A stretch of 32,915 bases of DNA from an uncultured Oscillospiraceae bacterium (GCA_944385395.1 CALWXA010000048.1:1-32915), one strand, 5' to 3'. Numbered from the stretch's first letter, positions 15,970-23,949 are shown. Program-made: numbers and translations. The notes: generated by a model from the sequence alone, not told the origin.

Positions 15970-16062
15970 ATGTGAGTCTCGCAATTCAAAGCAAGCCAGG
16001 CCCCGCAAGGCCAGTATGTTGACTTGCTACGCCCCGCAAGGACGCTTGCTACTCCCTCACCA
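15970..16062 (-). ncRNA. yybP-ykoY manganese riboswitch aptamer
   Basis: On the minus strand the two conserved internal-loop strands are present: GGAGTAGC right after a GTGAG arm, and TGCGAGA right before the matching CTCAC arm, so P1 is GTGAG/CTCAC (16056-16060 with 15972-15976). Between them are two hairpins that share a TTGCGGGG loop region, as expected of the two-legged aptamer fold that docks around Mn2+. The position ahead of mntP is the classic context for this class (Rfam RF00080). No separate strong promoter is seen between it and tRNA-Gly. Confidence 0.88.
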
Positions 16063-16077
16063 TCGCTTTTTCACAAG

Positions 16078-16108
16078 TAAAATGCTCTTTCACAAAGTGA
16101 AAGAGCAT
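16078..16108 (-). terminator. Hairpin after tRNA-Gly
   Basis: 12-bp perfect stem (16082-16093 with 16097-16108) and a three-base loop, two bases after the CCA of tRNA-Gly. The T-run is short (TTTTAC), so some read-through into the mntP riboswitch is possible. Confidence 0.75.
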
Positions 16109-16110
16109 CA

Positions 16111-16186
16111 TGGAGCGGGCGACGAGGCTCGAACTCGCTACCTCGACCTTGGCAAGGTCGCGCTCTACCAGATGAGCTACGCCCGC
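16111..16186 (-). tRNA. tRNA-Gly (GCC anticodon)
   Basis: 76-nt cloverleaf: acceptor GCGGGCG/CGCCCGC, D-arm GCTC/GAGC, anticodon stem CGACC/GGTCG around loop TTGCCAA with GCC, T-arm GCGAG TTCGAGC CTCGT, and encoded CCA. Confidence 0.97.
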
Positions 16187-16198
16187 AGAACAGGATTG

Positions 16199-16227
16199 AT
16201 TATAACGGACTTTTCCCCATTTGTCAA
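16199..16227 (-). promoter_or_regulatory. Perfect-consensus promoter of tRNA-Gly
   Basis: TTGACA and TATAAT, both exact, with a 17-base spacer. The -35 box overlaps the stop codon of the upstream lipoprotein gene, so the promoter is embedded at the end of that operon. Confidence 0.93.
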
Positions 16228-16886
16228 GCCTGCTCTTCCGCTTTTTGCAGAATGATCTCCACAATTTCTGCGTCGCCGCTTTCGGGATAAAAATATACCT
16301 CCCAGGGGTCCCGGACCGTCTCCTGACGTTCCTGCTGTACCCGGGCAACGATGTCACGCAATTCCTCCTGCTGTCCCGGCTCAAAATACGACAGCTGCAC
16401 CACCAGTTCCGTTGCGCCTCCCGCAGCAGCAGCTTTAAGCAGATCGTACAGCGCCGAGATGCTGGTGGCATGGATGATGCCGTCCACCTGGCTGGCGGTA
16501 CGGCGATAGCCGATGGTCACAGCGATCTCCACATAGTTCCGGGCAGTGGAATCGATGGTATAGGTAAGATATTCTACAGCGTAGGAGCCCAGGGGCGTTT
16601 CCAACTGTACCTCCTGACAGGCCTGCTGGGCGATCTGGGATGCGTCCGGTCCCTCTTCACCGGGATAGAACCAGATGCCGCCTTCCTCCTCATGGTCGCT
16701 GATGAGCAGCAGCAGATCGTTCACCACATCCTGATAGCTCTCGGCCCGCAGGACGCTGCGGTCCCCGCTTTCGTAATAAGTAGACGAGTGGGGCTGCACC
16801 TGCCCGTACTCCCGGTACAGGATGGACCCGCAGCCGCAAAGGCTCAGCAGCAAAAGGCTCAGCAGGGCACAGATGCTCCGTTTCAT
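16224..16886 (-). CDS. Putative lipoprotein of unknown function
   Basis: 220 residues with a lipoprotein signal: KR start, a Leu-rich core, then LCGCGS, where Cys19 (after Gly) is the likely lipidated residue and Cys17 an alternative. The mature part is acidic and soluble, with no recognised enzyme motif. It shows two repeated-looking themes, ESYQDVVNDLLLLISDHEEEG early and VEIILQKAEEQA at the end, and a WFYPGEEG/VYFYPESGD pair. It starts 27 nt after the second yitT gene and is the last gene before tRNA-Gly, so it is probably the tail of the topoisomerase operon. ATG with AAAGGAG upstream. Probably extracytoplasmic, membrane-tethered; role unknown. Confidence 0.85.
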   Translation of the reverse strand: MKRSICALLSLLLLSLCGCGSILYREYGQVQPHSSTYYESGDRSVLRAESYQDVVNDLLLLISDHEEEGGIWFYPGEEGPDASQIAQQACQEVQLETPLGSYAVEYLTYTIDSTARNYVEIAVTIGYRRTASQVDGIIHATSISALYDLLKAAAAGGATELVVQLSYFEPGQQEELRDIVARVQQERQETVRDPWEVYFYPESGDAEIVEIILQKAEEQA

Positions 16887-16913
16887 GACAGCACTCCTTT
16901 CCTCCGCCGGCGA

Positions 16914-17771
16914 TTACAGGCCGCCGGACACGTTGGTTTTGAACCCCTCGCCCAGGATCTCATGGGCATCACAGACGATCATAAAGGCATGGGGGTCTAT
17001 TTCCCGCACCAATCGTTTTACCGTCACCGCCTGGCCGCGGCCAAACGCACAGAGGATCACGTGCTTATCCTCTCCGCTGAAAGCCCCTTTTGCCTCGATG
17101 AGAGTAACGCCCCGCTCCATCCGAAGCAGCTGGTTTGTAATGGCCTGATACTCGTCGGAAATAATGTAGGCCACCTCTGAGGCACTGGGCCCATACACCA
17201 CCTTATCCATCACCAGCGATGAGATGTACAGCGCCACCACGCCATACAGAGCTCTGGACATATCCCAGAACACCAGGGCGTAGCCCACCGTCACCACCAG
17301 ATCCGCTGCCAGCACCAGCGAACCGATGGACGCGCCTTCAAAGCGCAGCTTCAGCAGCCGTGCGGCCATCACCGTACCGCCGGTGTTGGAGCCTTGGCGT
17401 ACCATTAGGCCTACCGCCACGCCCACCACGACGCCGCCATACAGTCCGGCCAGGATGGGATCCATCGGCTGGAATTCACACAGCGCCGCCAACAGATCGA
17501 TCAGCAGGGATGAAACCGCCATGGCATACAGGGAGGCAAGCAGCAGCTGCCGGCCAAGCTTCCGCCATCCAAGGATAAAAAGCGGTATATTCAGTACCAG
17601 CGATACAGTACCCACCGGTGCCCAGGGCAGGAAAAAATTGATGATCTGTCCCAGACCGGTAAATCCTCCCACACTGATGTGGTTGGTAGCAAAGCACCAG
17701 TTGAATCCAAAAGCATAAATGGCGCAGCCCAGGGTAATGATTCCGTAACGTACCAGGATCCTGTGTATCAT
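16914..17771 (-). CDS. YitT family membrane protein with C-terminal DUF2179 domain (copy 2)
   Basis: 285 residues with the same plan as the yitT-family gene at 14317-15201: membrane segments through about residue 195, with FNWCFATNHISVGGFTGLGQI near the N-terminus (core: NHISVGGFTG), a VLNIPLFILGWRKLGR turn and a RQGSNTGGTVMAARLL loop. The C-terminal DUF2179 domain includes RGVTLIEAKGAFSGEDKHVIL and DPHAFMIVCDAHEILGEGF (cores: GVTLIEAKGAF and DPHAFMIV). The ATG chosen has AAGGAGAG just upstream; a TTG five codons earlier would place that site inside the gene. It follows topoisomerase subunit A by 36 nt. Transport function unproven in the family. Confidence 0.92.
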   Translation of the reverse strand: MIHRILVRYGIITLGCAIYAFGFNWCFATNHISVGGFTGLGQIINFFLPWAPVGTVSLVLNIPLFILGWRKLGRQLLLASLYAMAVSSLLIDLLAALCEFQPMDPILAGLYGGVVVGVAVGLMVRQGSNTGGTVMAARLLKLRFEGASIGSLVLAADLVVTVGYALVFWDMSRALYGVVALYISSLVMDKVVYGPSASEVAYIISDEYQAITNQLLRMERGVTLIEAKGAFSGEDKHVILCAFGRGQAVTVKRLVREIDPHAFMIVCDAHEILGEGFKTNVSGGL

Positions 17772-17807
17772 ATCTCTCTCCTTCAATCAGGTCACCTGCT
17801 GTCCCTT

Positions 17808-20048
17808 TCACAGCAGTTCCAGCTGCTTTTCGTCGCTGTCCTCGCTCCTGAGCAGCGCGCCGGCGGCGGGGACAGACCGAACGCGATATCGTGCCTGATT
17901 GACAATGCCCGTTTCCTCCACCGCCGCCACCCGCTCCAGCTGGTATTTGGGCTTCAGGGTCATTACCGCCACCCCCTGGGTGGACCGTGTGGCCTTGGGG
18001 GAGAGCAGCGCCGTATGGAAGATCAGCGCCCGGGGCTCGGTGGAATACAGCACCAGTTCCTGATCCTGCTCCAGCACCCGCAGCGCCACCAGGGGGCTCT
18101 TGTCGCTGTAGGCGCCGGTAAGCTTGCGGCGGTTGGAGGTGGTGGCGTAAGCCTTCAGCTCTACCCGGGCCACCTTGCCGTTGGCGAAGAAGAACAGCGG
18201 ATGGCTGCTGTAGTCTCCCGGCGGCACCCTGGACGCCACGTTCTCCCCTGCATCCATGCCCAGCTTGGCCGGCAGATAGTCGCCCAGCACCGAGGCCTTG
18301 GCGTCGCCGAACTCCGTCAGCCGGGTCTTGTAAACCTGGCAGCGGTCGGTGAAGAACATCACTTCAGCATTGGATACAGTCTCCGCCGTCTGGCGCAGGC
18401 TGTCGCCCTCCTTGAACTTCTGTTCCCCGGACATCCGCAGGGACTGGGGTGTGATCTTCTTGAAATAGCCCTCCCGGGACAGGAAGATGTGAACAGGATA
18501 TGCCTCCTGCTCCTCCTCATCCTGCTCCGCCGGCAGCTCATAGTCGTAGACGATCTCCGTTTTCCGCTCCTGGCCGTACTTTTTGGCCACAGCTGTCAGC
18601 TCGTCAATGAGGATCTTCCGGATCCGTCCGGGCTTGGCCAGGGTGTCCTCCAGGTCGGCGATCTCCTCCTGCAGGGCCTGGGTCTCCGCCACACGCTTGA
18701 GAATGTACTCTTTGTTGATGTTCCGCAGCTTGATCTCCGCCACGAACTCTGCCTGACGCTCATCGATGCCGAAGCCGATCATCAGGTTGGGGATCACCTC
18801 CGCCTCCTCTTCCGTCTCACGGATGATGGCGATGGCTTTGTCAATGTCCAGCAAGATCCGCTTCAGGCCCAGCAGCAGGTGGAGCTTGTCCTTCTTCTTT
18901 CCCAGCACAAAGTATACCCGCCGCCGCACGCAGTCGGTGCGCCAGGCCGTCCACTCCTCCAGAATCTCCCGGACGCCCATGACACGGGGCATGCCGGCGA
19001 TGAGGATGTTGAAATTGCAGCTCACCGTGTCCTGCAGCGGCGTCAGGCGGAAGAGCTTCTGCATCAGCTTCTCCGGGTCCACGCCCCGCTTGAGCTCGAT
19101 GGTGAGCTTCAGGCCGCTGAGGTCGGATTCATCCCGCATGTCGTTGATCTCCCGGATCTTGCCGGCCTTCAAAAGCTCCGCCACCTTGTCCAGAATGGCC
19201 TCGATGGAGGTGGAGTAGGGGATCTCGTACACCTCGATGAGGTGCTCTTTCTTATCGTAGCGCCAGCGGCTGCGCAGCTTGATGCCGCCCCGGCCGGTGT
19301 CGTAGATCTTCTGCAGCTCCTCCCGGTCGTACAGCAGTTCGCCGCCGGTAGGGAAATCCGGCGCCAGCAGGGTGGAGGCCACGTCGTGCTCCGGGTTTTT
19401 CAGATACGCCACGGTGGTCTCACATACCTCCGCCAGATTGAACCCGCAGGTCTGGCTGGCCATACCCACGGCGATGCCCTGGTTGCTGCTGACCAGCACA
19501 TTGGGGAAGGTGGTAGGCAGCAGCACCGGCTCGGTGGTGGAGTTATCGTAGTTGGGGACAAAGTCCACGGCGTCGCTGTCCAGATCCCGGAACAGCTCTG
19601 CGCAGATGGGGGCCAGCTTTGCCTCGGTGTACCGGCTGGCGGCATAGGCCATATCCCGGGAATACACCTTACCGAAGTTGCCCTTGCTGTCCACAAAGGG
19701 ATGTAGCAGGGATTCGTTGCCCCGGGTCAGGCGCACCATGGTCTCATAGATGGCCTGGTCACCGTGGGGATTGAGTTTCATGGTGGCGCCTACAATGTTG
19801 GCCGACTTGGTGCGGCTTCCGGTGAGCAGCCCCATTTTATACATGGTATACAGCAGTTTGCGGTGGGAGGGCTTGAAGCCGTCGATCTCCGGGATGGCCC
19901 GGGAGACGATGACGCTCATGGCGTAGGGCATATAGTTGCTGTCCAGGGTCTGGGTGATGGGCTGTTCCACCACGGCGCCCCGGAGGCCCATCACATGCCC
20001 CTGATCGACCGGCGGCTTTTTGCTCTGTGTGGAGTTCTTCTTGGCCAT
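17808..20048 (-). CDS. Type IIA topoisomerase subunit A, divergent ParC/GyrA-like
   Basis: DNA breakage-reunion subunit of a gyrase/topoisomerase IV-type enzyme, 746 residues. The winged-helix core has YMPYAMSVIVSRAIPEIDGFKPSHRK (core SVIVSRAIPEIDG), KSANIVGATMKLNPHGD, and the catalytic Arg139-Tyr140 in AASRYTEAK. The C-terminal third shows beta-pinwheel-like repeats (LSREGYFKKI, FFTDRCQVYKTR, LFFFANGKVARVE), but no clear GyrA box, which favours a ParC-like decatenase over a gyrase. At the quinolone hinge, E. coli GyrA Ser83 corresponds to Gln98 and Asp87 to Glu102. It is encoded 27 nt after sdaAA and in the same operon as subunit B. The normal gyrA/gyrB pair is expected elsewhere in the genome. 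Confidence 0.9.
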   Translation of the reverse strand: MAKKNSTQSKKPPVDQGHVMGLRGAVVEQPITQTLDSNYMPYAMSVIVSRAIPEIDGFKPSHRKLLYTMYKMGLLTGSRTKSANIVGATMKLNPHGDQAIYETMVRLTRGNESLLHPFVDSKGNFGKVYSRDMAYAASRYTEAKLAPICAELFRDLDSDAVDFVPNYDNSTTEPVLLPTTFPNVLVSSNQGIAVGMASQTCGFNLAEVCETTVAYLKNPEHDVASTLLAPDFPTGGELLYDREELQKIYDTGRGGIKLRSRWRYDKKEHLIEVYEIPYSTSIEAILDKVAELLKAGKIREINDMRDESDLSGLKLTIELKRGVDPEKLMQKLFRLTPLQDTVSCNFNILIAGMPRVMGVREILEEWTAWRTDCVRRRVYFVLGKKKDKLHLLLGLKRILLDIDKAIAIIRETEEEAEVIPNLMIGFGIDERQAEFVAEIKLRNINKEYILKRVAETQALQEEIADLEDTLAKPGRIRKILIDELTAVAKKYGQERKTEIVYDYELPAEQDEEEQEAYPVHIFLSREGYFKKITPQSLRMSGEQKFKEGDSLRQTAETVSNAEVMFFTDRCQVYKTRLTEFGDAKASVLGDYLPAKLGMDAGENVASRVPPGDYSSHPLFFFANGKVARVELKAYATTSNRRKLTGAYSDKSPLVALRVLEQDQELVLYSTEPRALIFHTALLSPKATRSTQGVAVMTLKPKYQLERVAAVEETGIVNQARYRVRSVPAAGALLRSEDSDEKQLELL

Positions 20049-20075
20049 TGCTGTTTCGTTCCTTATCCGTAAAAT

Positions 20076-20936
20076 TCAAAGCTCCCGGGGAAAACGCTCC
20101 CGGGCAAAGGGTGTGGCGGCCAGGCCGCCGGTGCCGGTTTCCCGCAGGCTCCGGGGCAGGGCACGGCCCACCTCCGCCATGGCATCCAGCACCTGATCCG
20201 GCGGGATGCGGCTGGTGATGCCCGCCAGGGCCATCTGGGCGGCGGACAGGGCGTTCATGGCGCCGATGACGTTGCGCTTGACGCAGGGCACCTCCACCAA
20301 ACCACCTACCGGGTCGCACACCAGGCCCAGCAGATTTTTCACTGCCATGGCGCAGCTGTGGGCCATCTGCTCCGGCGTGCCGCCCTGGAGATACACCACT
20401 GCCGGCGCCGCCATAGCCGACGCCGAGCCGATCTCCGCCTGGCAGCCGCCTTCGGCTCCGGAGATGGAGGCCCGGGCCGCCAGGATCATACCGAAGCCGG
20501 AGGCCACATACAGCGCCCGGATCAGCTCTTCCCGGGACGCACCGAAGTGCCGGGCGTAGGGCAGCAGCACCGCCGGCAGCACGCCGCAGGCCCCGGCGGT
20601 AGGGGCCGCCACGATCCGCTTCATGCAGGCATTGCACTCGCCCATGGTCAGGGCGCAGGCCATGACCTCCGTGAAAAACGGCCCGCAGAGGGTGTCGCCT
20701 TCCCCGTACCGGGCCATCCGGCCTCCGTCGCCGCCTACCAGTCCGCTGGCAGAACGCTGCTGGGGATCATAATCCCGCCGGGCGTCCTCCATGGCCTGCA
20801 GCAGACGGCTCATCCGTTCCAGGGAGGTTTCCCGGGAAATGCCCTGGCTGCGGCAGTCCGATTCCAGGATGGCCTCCCACAGCGGCAGGCCGTCGGTACC
20901 CTGGAGCATCTGGGCAATGGATGTGAACTGGATCAT
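20076..20936 (-). CDS. sdaAA: L-serine dehydratase, iron-sulfur type, alpha subunit
   Basis: Catalytic subunit that, with the beta subunit, converts L-serine to pyruvate and ammonia through an oxygen-labile [4Fe-4S] cluster. 286 residues, standard for the split enzyme. Cluster cysteines are seen in APTAGACGVLPA, GAEGGCQAEIGSA and CDPVGGLVEVPCVKRN; the SGLVGGDGGRM block near residue 64 and the GTGGLAATP tail near the end are also diagnostic. Start overlaps the stop of sdaAB by four bases (ATGA), and a good AAGGAGG site lies within sdaAB. It sits between the two topoisomerase subunit genes, an odd place for a catabolic enzyme. Confidence 0.97.
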   Translation of the reverse strand: MIQFTSIAQMLQGTDGLPLWEAILESDCRSQGISRETSLERMSRLLQAMEDARRDYDPQQRSASGLVGGDGGRMARYGEGDTLCGPFFTEVMACALTMGECNACMKRIVAAPTAGACGVLPAVLLPYARHFGASREELIRALYVASGFGMILAARASISGAEGGCQAEIGSASAMAAPAVVYLQGGTPEQMAHSCAMAVKNLLGLVCDPVGGLVEVPCVKRNVIGAMNALSAAQMALAGITSRIPPDQVLDAMAEVGRALPRSLRETGTGGLAATPFARERFPREL

Positions 20937-21607
20937 AGCCGCGCCTCCTTATCCGGCGTATAGACGCTCACATGCAGGATCCCCGGCAGCGTCAAAATCT
21001 CCTCCGCCGCCGAAGGGGGCAGGGGCTGATCGCATTCCAGCACCATCACGGCGCTGCCGCCCCGGCCGCCCCGGTTGAGCTGCAAGGCCGCCACGTTGAT
21101 GCCCTGCCGGGCCAGCACGCCGGTGACCTGGCTGACGCAGCCGGGCTGGTCGGTGTTGTGGACCACCAGAGTGGGGAGTTCCCCGTCAAAGGAGGCAGGC
21201 AGCCCATCCAGCAAAAACACCCGGATCCGGCCGCCGCCCACCGAGGAGGCGCCCACCTCCAGCTTCCGGCCTTCCCGGCCCCGGAGGTGCAGCAGCACGC
21301 TGTTGGGATGGGCATCCCGCAGCTGGCAGGTATCAAAAGAGAAGCGGAGTCCCTGCTCCTGCGCCAGGGCAAAGCTGTTGGGCACCCGGGCGTCGTCCGG
21401 CGCCAGGCCTAAAAGGCCCGCCACCAGCGCCTGATAGGTGCCGTGGCCCTTGCCGGTGGAGGCAAAGGAGCCGTGGAGCAGCAGCTGTGCCTCCTCCGGA
21501 GCCTGGCCCAGCAGGGCACGGGCCACCAGGCCGATGCGCACAGCTCCCGCCGTATGGGAACTGGAGGGGCCCACCATCACGGGGCCCAGGATATCGAAGA
21601 GATTCAT
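20933..21607 (-). CDS. sdaAB: L-serine dehydratase, iron-sulfur type, beta subunit
   Basis: 224 residues. The N-terminal half carries the family block GPVMVGPSSSHTAGAVRIG and the HGSFASTGKGHGTYQALVAG region (cores PSSSHTAG and STGKGHGT). A C-terminal ACT domain starts near residue 145 (LPTLVVHNTDQPGCVSQVTG; core NTDQPGCVSQV) and probably senses serine, as in other two-subunit enzymes. ATG with GGGAGGT upstream, 42 nt after topoisomerase subunit B. Coupled to sdaAA by an ATGA overlap, so equal amounts are expected. Serine breakdown to pyruvate fits a fermenting anaerobe. Confidence 0.97.
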   Translation of the reverse strand: MNLFDILGPVMVGPSSSHTAGAVRIGLVARALLGQAPEEAQLLLHGSFASTGKGHGTYQALVAGLLGLAPDDARVPNSFALAQEQGLRFSFDTCQLRDAHPNSVLLHLRGREGRKLEVGASSVGGGRIRVFLLDGLPASFDGELPTLVVHNTDQPGCVSQVTGVLARQGINVAALQLNRGGRGGSAVMVLECDQPLPPSAAEEILTLPGILHVSVYTPDKEARL

Positions 21608-21649
21608 GGCGTACCTCCCTTGTCCGCCCCGCAGGGCGGTGTGAAGCCG

Positions 21650-23638
21650 TCAGCTGACGTCGATCATATCCATATATTTGTACCCGTTTTCGGCGATATA
21701 ATCCTTCCGGCCGGTAAGATTATCACCCAGCAGAAGATCGAAGACCCGGGCGGTGTCCTCCGCCGTCTCCGGCATGACCTTGATGAGCCGGCGGGTCTCC
21801 GGGTTCATGGTGGTCATCCACATCATCTCCGGGTCGTTCTCGCCCAGACCTTTGGAGCGCTGCACCGTGGTCTTTTTCCCCTCCAGCGTCTGGAGGATAT
21901 CCGCCTTTTCCTTCTCGGAATAGGCAAACCAGGTCTGGTCCTTGCAGGTGATCTCAAAGAGCGGGGTTTCGGCGATATACACGAAGCCCTCCCGGATCAG
22001 GGTGGGGCACAGGCGATAGAGCATGGTGAGGATCAAGGTCCGGATCTGGAAGCCGTCCACGTCGCCATCGGTGCAGATGATGACCTTGCTCCACCGCAGG
22101 TTATTCAGGTCAAACTGATTGAGCTCCTTGACGCCCCGGCCGGAAACCTCCACGCCGCAGCCCAGCACCTTCATCAGGTCGGTGATGATGTCACTTTTGA
22201 AGATCCGGGGATAGTCCGCCTTCAGGCAGTTGAGGATCTTGCCCCGCACCGGCATCAGTGCCTGGAACTCTGCGTCCCGGGACTGCTTGCAGGCACCCAG
22301 AGCCGAGTCGCCCTCCACGATATAGATCTCCCGCCGGTCCGTGTCCTTGGTGCGGCAGTCCACAAACTTCTGCACCCGGTTGGCAATGTCGATCTTCTCG
22401 GTGAGCTTTTTCTTCTTGTCCAGACGGGCCCGCTCCGCCGTTTCCCGGCTGCGCTTGTTCACCAGCACCTGGGCGGCGATCTTTTCGGCGTCGTCGTGGT
22501 TTTCGATGAAATAGATCTCCAGGCGGCTGCGGAGGAATTCCGTCATGGTCTCCTGGATGAACTTGTTGGTGATGGCCTTCTTGGTCTGGTTCTCGTAGCT
22601 GGTCTGGGTGGAGAAGTTGCTGCTCACCAGCACCAGGCAGTCCGCCACGTCGGGATAGGTGATCTTGGACTCGCCCTTGAGATACTTGTTGTTCTCCCGC
22701 AGGTACTTGTCGATGGCGCCCACAAAGGCCAGGCGGGTGGCCTTGTCGGGGCTGCCGCCGTGCTCTAAGAAACTGGAGTTATGATAGTGCTCGGTGATAT
22801 GCACCCGGTTGGAAAAGCAGCAGGCCACCTGCAGCTTCACCTTGTATTCCGGCTTGTCCGCCCGGTCACGGCCACGGCGCTCCGCCTCCCAGTACTCCGG
22901 CTCCGTCAGGGGATCGTCCCCGGCCAGCTCCCGGATATAGTCGGCGATGCCGTTTTCATAGAGAAACTCCTCGGTTTCAAATTTCCCGTTTTCCAGCTGG
23001 TTCCGGAACCGGAAGGTGACGCCGGCGTTTACCACTGCCTGACGGCGCAGCACGTCCCGGTAGAAGTCCGCCGGGATGTCGATATCGGTGAACACGTCCA
23101 GATCCGGAAGCCACCGGGTGCAGGTACCGGTCTTGCGCTTGCTGCCGGTCTGCTCCGTCCACTGCAGCTCTCCCACGATCTCGCCCCGCTGGAAGTGGAG
23201 GGTATACTCCTTGCCCTCACGCCAGACGGTGACGTCCATATACCGGGAAGCATATTGGGTAGCGCAGGCGCCCAGACCGTTGAGACCCAGGGAGAACTCA
23301 TAGTTCTCGCTGCTGTCGTTGTTGTATTTGCCGCCGGCGTACAGCTCGCAGTACACCAGCTCCCAGTTATAGCGGCCTTCCTTCTCGTTCCAGTCCACAG
23401 GGCAGCCCCGGCCGGCGTCCTCCACCTGCACCGAGTGGTCGGCAAACCGGGTGACGGTGATGAGCTGACCGTGGCCCTCCCGGGCCTCGTCGATGGAGTT
23501 GGAAAGGATCTCAAATACCGCATGCTCGCAGCCGTCCAGGCCGTCGGAGCCGAAGATGACGCCGGGCCGTTTCCGGACCCGGTCGGCCCCCTTCAGGGAC
23601 GAGATGCTTTCGTTGTCATAGGTCTTTTTTTTCGCCAT
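21650..23638 (-). CDS. Type IIA topoisomerase subunit B, divergent ParE/GyrB-like
   Basis: ATPase/TOPRIM subunit, 662 residues, ParE-like length. The GHKL site has FEILSNSIDEA (Glu43, Asn47), EDAGRGCPVD (Asp74) and GLNGLGA; the transducer has the QTKK loop. TOPRIM shows IVEGDSALGACKQSRDAEF and the acidic CTDGDVDGFQIRT; then RSKGLGEN. Departures from the usual family are the Ala in DAGRG (normally Asn), Leu in EGDSALG (normally Gly) and Gly in DGDVDG (normally Ala). The chosen ATG has AGGAGG upstream; further in-frame codons upstream overlap its promoter. It opens the operon with sdaAB-sdaAA and subunit A. Likely an atypical second topoisomerase pair. Confidence 0.9.
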   Translation of the reverse strand: MAKKKTYDNESISSLKGADRVRKRPGVIFGSDGLDGCEHAVFEILSNSIDEAREGHGQLITVTRFADHSVQVEDAGRGCPVDWNEKEGRYNWELVYCELYAGGKYNNDSSENYEFSLGLNGLGACATQYASRYMDVTVWREGKEYTLHFQRGEIVGELQWTEQTGSKRKTGTCTRWLPDLDVFTDIDIPADFYRDVLRRQAVVNAGVTFRFRNQLENGKFETEEFLYENGIADYIRELAGDDPLTEPEYWEAERRGRDRADKPEYKVKLQVACCFSNRVHITEHYHNSSFLEHGGSPDKATRLAFVGAIDKYLRENNKYLKGESKITYPDVADCLVLVSSNFSTQTSYENQTKKAITNKFIQETMTEFLRSRLEIYFIENHDDAEKIAAQVLVNKRSRETAERARLDKKKKLTEKIDIANRVQKFVDCRTKDTDRREIYIVEGDSALGACKQSRDAEFQALMPVRGKILNCLKADYPRIFKSDIITDLMKVLGCGVEVSGRGVKELNQFDLNNLRWSKVIICTDGDVDGFQIRTLILTMLYRLCPTLIREGFVYIAETPLFEITCKDQTWFAYSEKEKADILQTLEGKKTTVQRSKGLGENDPEMMWMTTMNPETRRLIKVMPETAEDTARVFDLLLGDNLTGRKDYIAENGYKYMDMIDVS

Positions 23639-23684
23639 ATATTCCTCCTGCCCCGGCGGGGCAAAATAAGTCCGTAACGAATCT

Positions 23685-23713
23685 ATTTTATCGCATTTTC
23701 CCTGTTCTGGCAA
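23685..23713 (-). promoter_or_regulatory. Promoter of the topoisomerase/serine dehydratase operon
   Basis: TTGCCA and TAAAAT with a 17-base spacer, 46 bases before the subunit B ATG. No other good promoter was seen down to the lipoprotein gene, so it may drive all six genes. Confidence 0.72.
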
Positions 23714-23949
23714 GCCTGACCCCAGGTATCCGGGTCAGGCGCAAATTTCGTCAAAAAATGACACCGGAAATGTACCTGGTACCATTTTGGCGCAACCACC
23801 CTTTTTCGCACGTTCAGGGAGTTTCGCACATTTTCCACAGCGTTTTCCACATCGTTATGTCAACGGTTATTTTTGCGGAAAATGTCGGTTTCTCTTCTCC
23901 GTGACGCACTGCGGGCGCACCCAAGGTGCGCCCGCAGGATATGGGAAGA
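23714..23949. other. Gene-free region with inverted repeats and DnaA-box-like repeats
   Basis: Together with the promoter this is a gap of about 310 bases without a gene. It contains GCCTGACCC/GGGTCAGGC (23714-23722 and 23732-23740), the palindrome GTACCTGGTAC (23772-23782), and two direct copies of TTTTCCACA (23831-23839 and 23843-23851), each matching TTWTNCACA. A hairpin is annotated separately at its left of the MATE gene end. No reading frame with a ribosome site was found. Confidence 0.5.
23909..23937 (-). terminator. G+C-rich hairpin after the MATE gene
   Basis: 13-bp perfect stem (23909-23921 with 23925-23937) and a three-base loop, 12 bases beyond the MATE stop. No T-run follows, so termination strength is uncertain; it may act as an RNA 3' end protector. 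Confidence 0.5.

Noticed and set aside
15990..16045. Short direct repeats CCCCGCAAGG as a repeat element
   Set aside because: They are the loops and arms of the two hairpins inside the manganese riboswitch.
23639..23949. Replication origin suggested by DnaA-box-like repeats next to gyrase-like genes
   Set aside because: Only two boxes, no A+T-rich unwinding element, and no dnaA, dnaN or recF near. Kept only as a finding about DnaA-like sites.
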